The position numbers and the translations under genes were made by a program. From Sulfurovum sp. (lineage in GTDB: Bacteria > Campylobacterota > Campylobacteria > Campylobacterales > Sulfurovaceae), in NCBI GenBank assembly GCA_015493425.1, contig WGDG01000133.1, positions 1-6,981 of the forward strand: a DNA stretch of 6,981 bases. Reading direction: 5' to 3'. Positions 6,889-6,981 of this stretch are shown here, in pieces (the stretch's first letter is position 1; each line of letters starts with the position of its first letter). The notes under the pieces are model-generated. The model had not been told where the DNA came from, did no database searches, and saw only the letters and a list, made by a program, of their open reading frames with translations.

Positions 6889-6981
6889 CTATTTGGCAAG
6901 TTTCACATACATTTCAGTAACCTGGTTCATCTTCTTGGTAATGTCATCGGTCGTGTTAAATACGATCAGCGGCAGCCCGCC
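6889..6981 (-). CDS. C-terminal end of an unidentified protein (5' end outside window), first visible gene of the sensory operon
   Basis: An open frame enters from the right edge and ends at a TAG, giving 30 residues: GGLPLIVFNTTDDI followed by TKKMNQVTEMYVKLAK. The frame is supported by the 12-base gap, filled by a good ribosome-binding site, to the next gene on the same strand. The terminal segment is an amphipathic helix whose pattern (xxMNxVTxMYxxLA) recalls the closing helix of PilJ-like modules, for example LLEGADSIGKTYA in the neighbouring protein. It could therefore be a second PilJ-like or other periplasmic sensory protein, but the fragment is too short to name. Confidence 0.6.
   Translation of the reverse strand, partial: GGLPLIVFNTTDDITKKMNQVTEMYVKLAK

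Overview
The window looks like a chromosomal segment from a member of the Campylobacterota (Epsilonproteobacteria), plausibly a Sulfurovum/Sulfurimonas-type organism. The reasons are the gene order uppS, prepilin peptidase, LptF/LptG-family permease, truA, which I recall from Campylobacter jejuni (around Cj0824-Cj0827), the moderate GC content, and the style of the large hybrid kinase. The genus is inference. There are no RNA genes, insertion sequences, CRISPR arrays or phage genes, and there is almost no intergenic DNA.

Plus strand, 1-2905: a tightly packed run of four genes. It holds the C-terminal part of undecaprenyl diphosphate synthase (cut by the window edge), a prepilin peptidase, a six-helix LptF/LptG-family LPS-export permease, and tRNA pseudouridine synthase A. 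Each gene overlaps the next by 4, 8 and 1 bases, so they are almost certainly one translationally coupled operon. Three products work on the cell envelope (lipid carrier for peptidoglycan and glycans, processing of pilin-like secretion substrates, LPS export); the fourth modifies tRNA.

Minus strand, 2899-6981: a convergent operon read from the right edge toward the middle. Its order is the last 30 codons of an unidentified protein, a secreted 268-residue all-helical protein with two tandem copies of a PilJ-like helical motif, and a 1051-residue membrane-bound hybrid histidine kinase. The genes are 12 and 15 bases apart, and each gap contains an AAGGAG ribosome-binding site. The kinase has a large periplasmic helical sensor that resembles the NIT (nitrate/nitrite-sensing) fold. 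Its cytoplasmic part holds HisKA and HATPase_c domains, a degenerate receiver, an intact receiver, a charged linker, and a second degenerate receiver at the C-terminus. No HPt domain is visible. The operon reads as a sensory module in which one or more periplasmic helical proteins may feed a signal to the kinase; the ligand and output are unknown.

The two operons meet tail to tail with a 7-base overlap of coding sequence (2899-2905) and no recognisable terminator between them. The most interesting material is the sensory operon: the secreted duplicated PilJ-like protein next to a kinase with an unusual receiver arrangement. The remaining genes are ordinary housekeeping genes.
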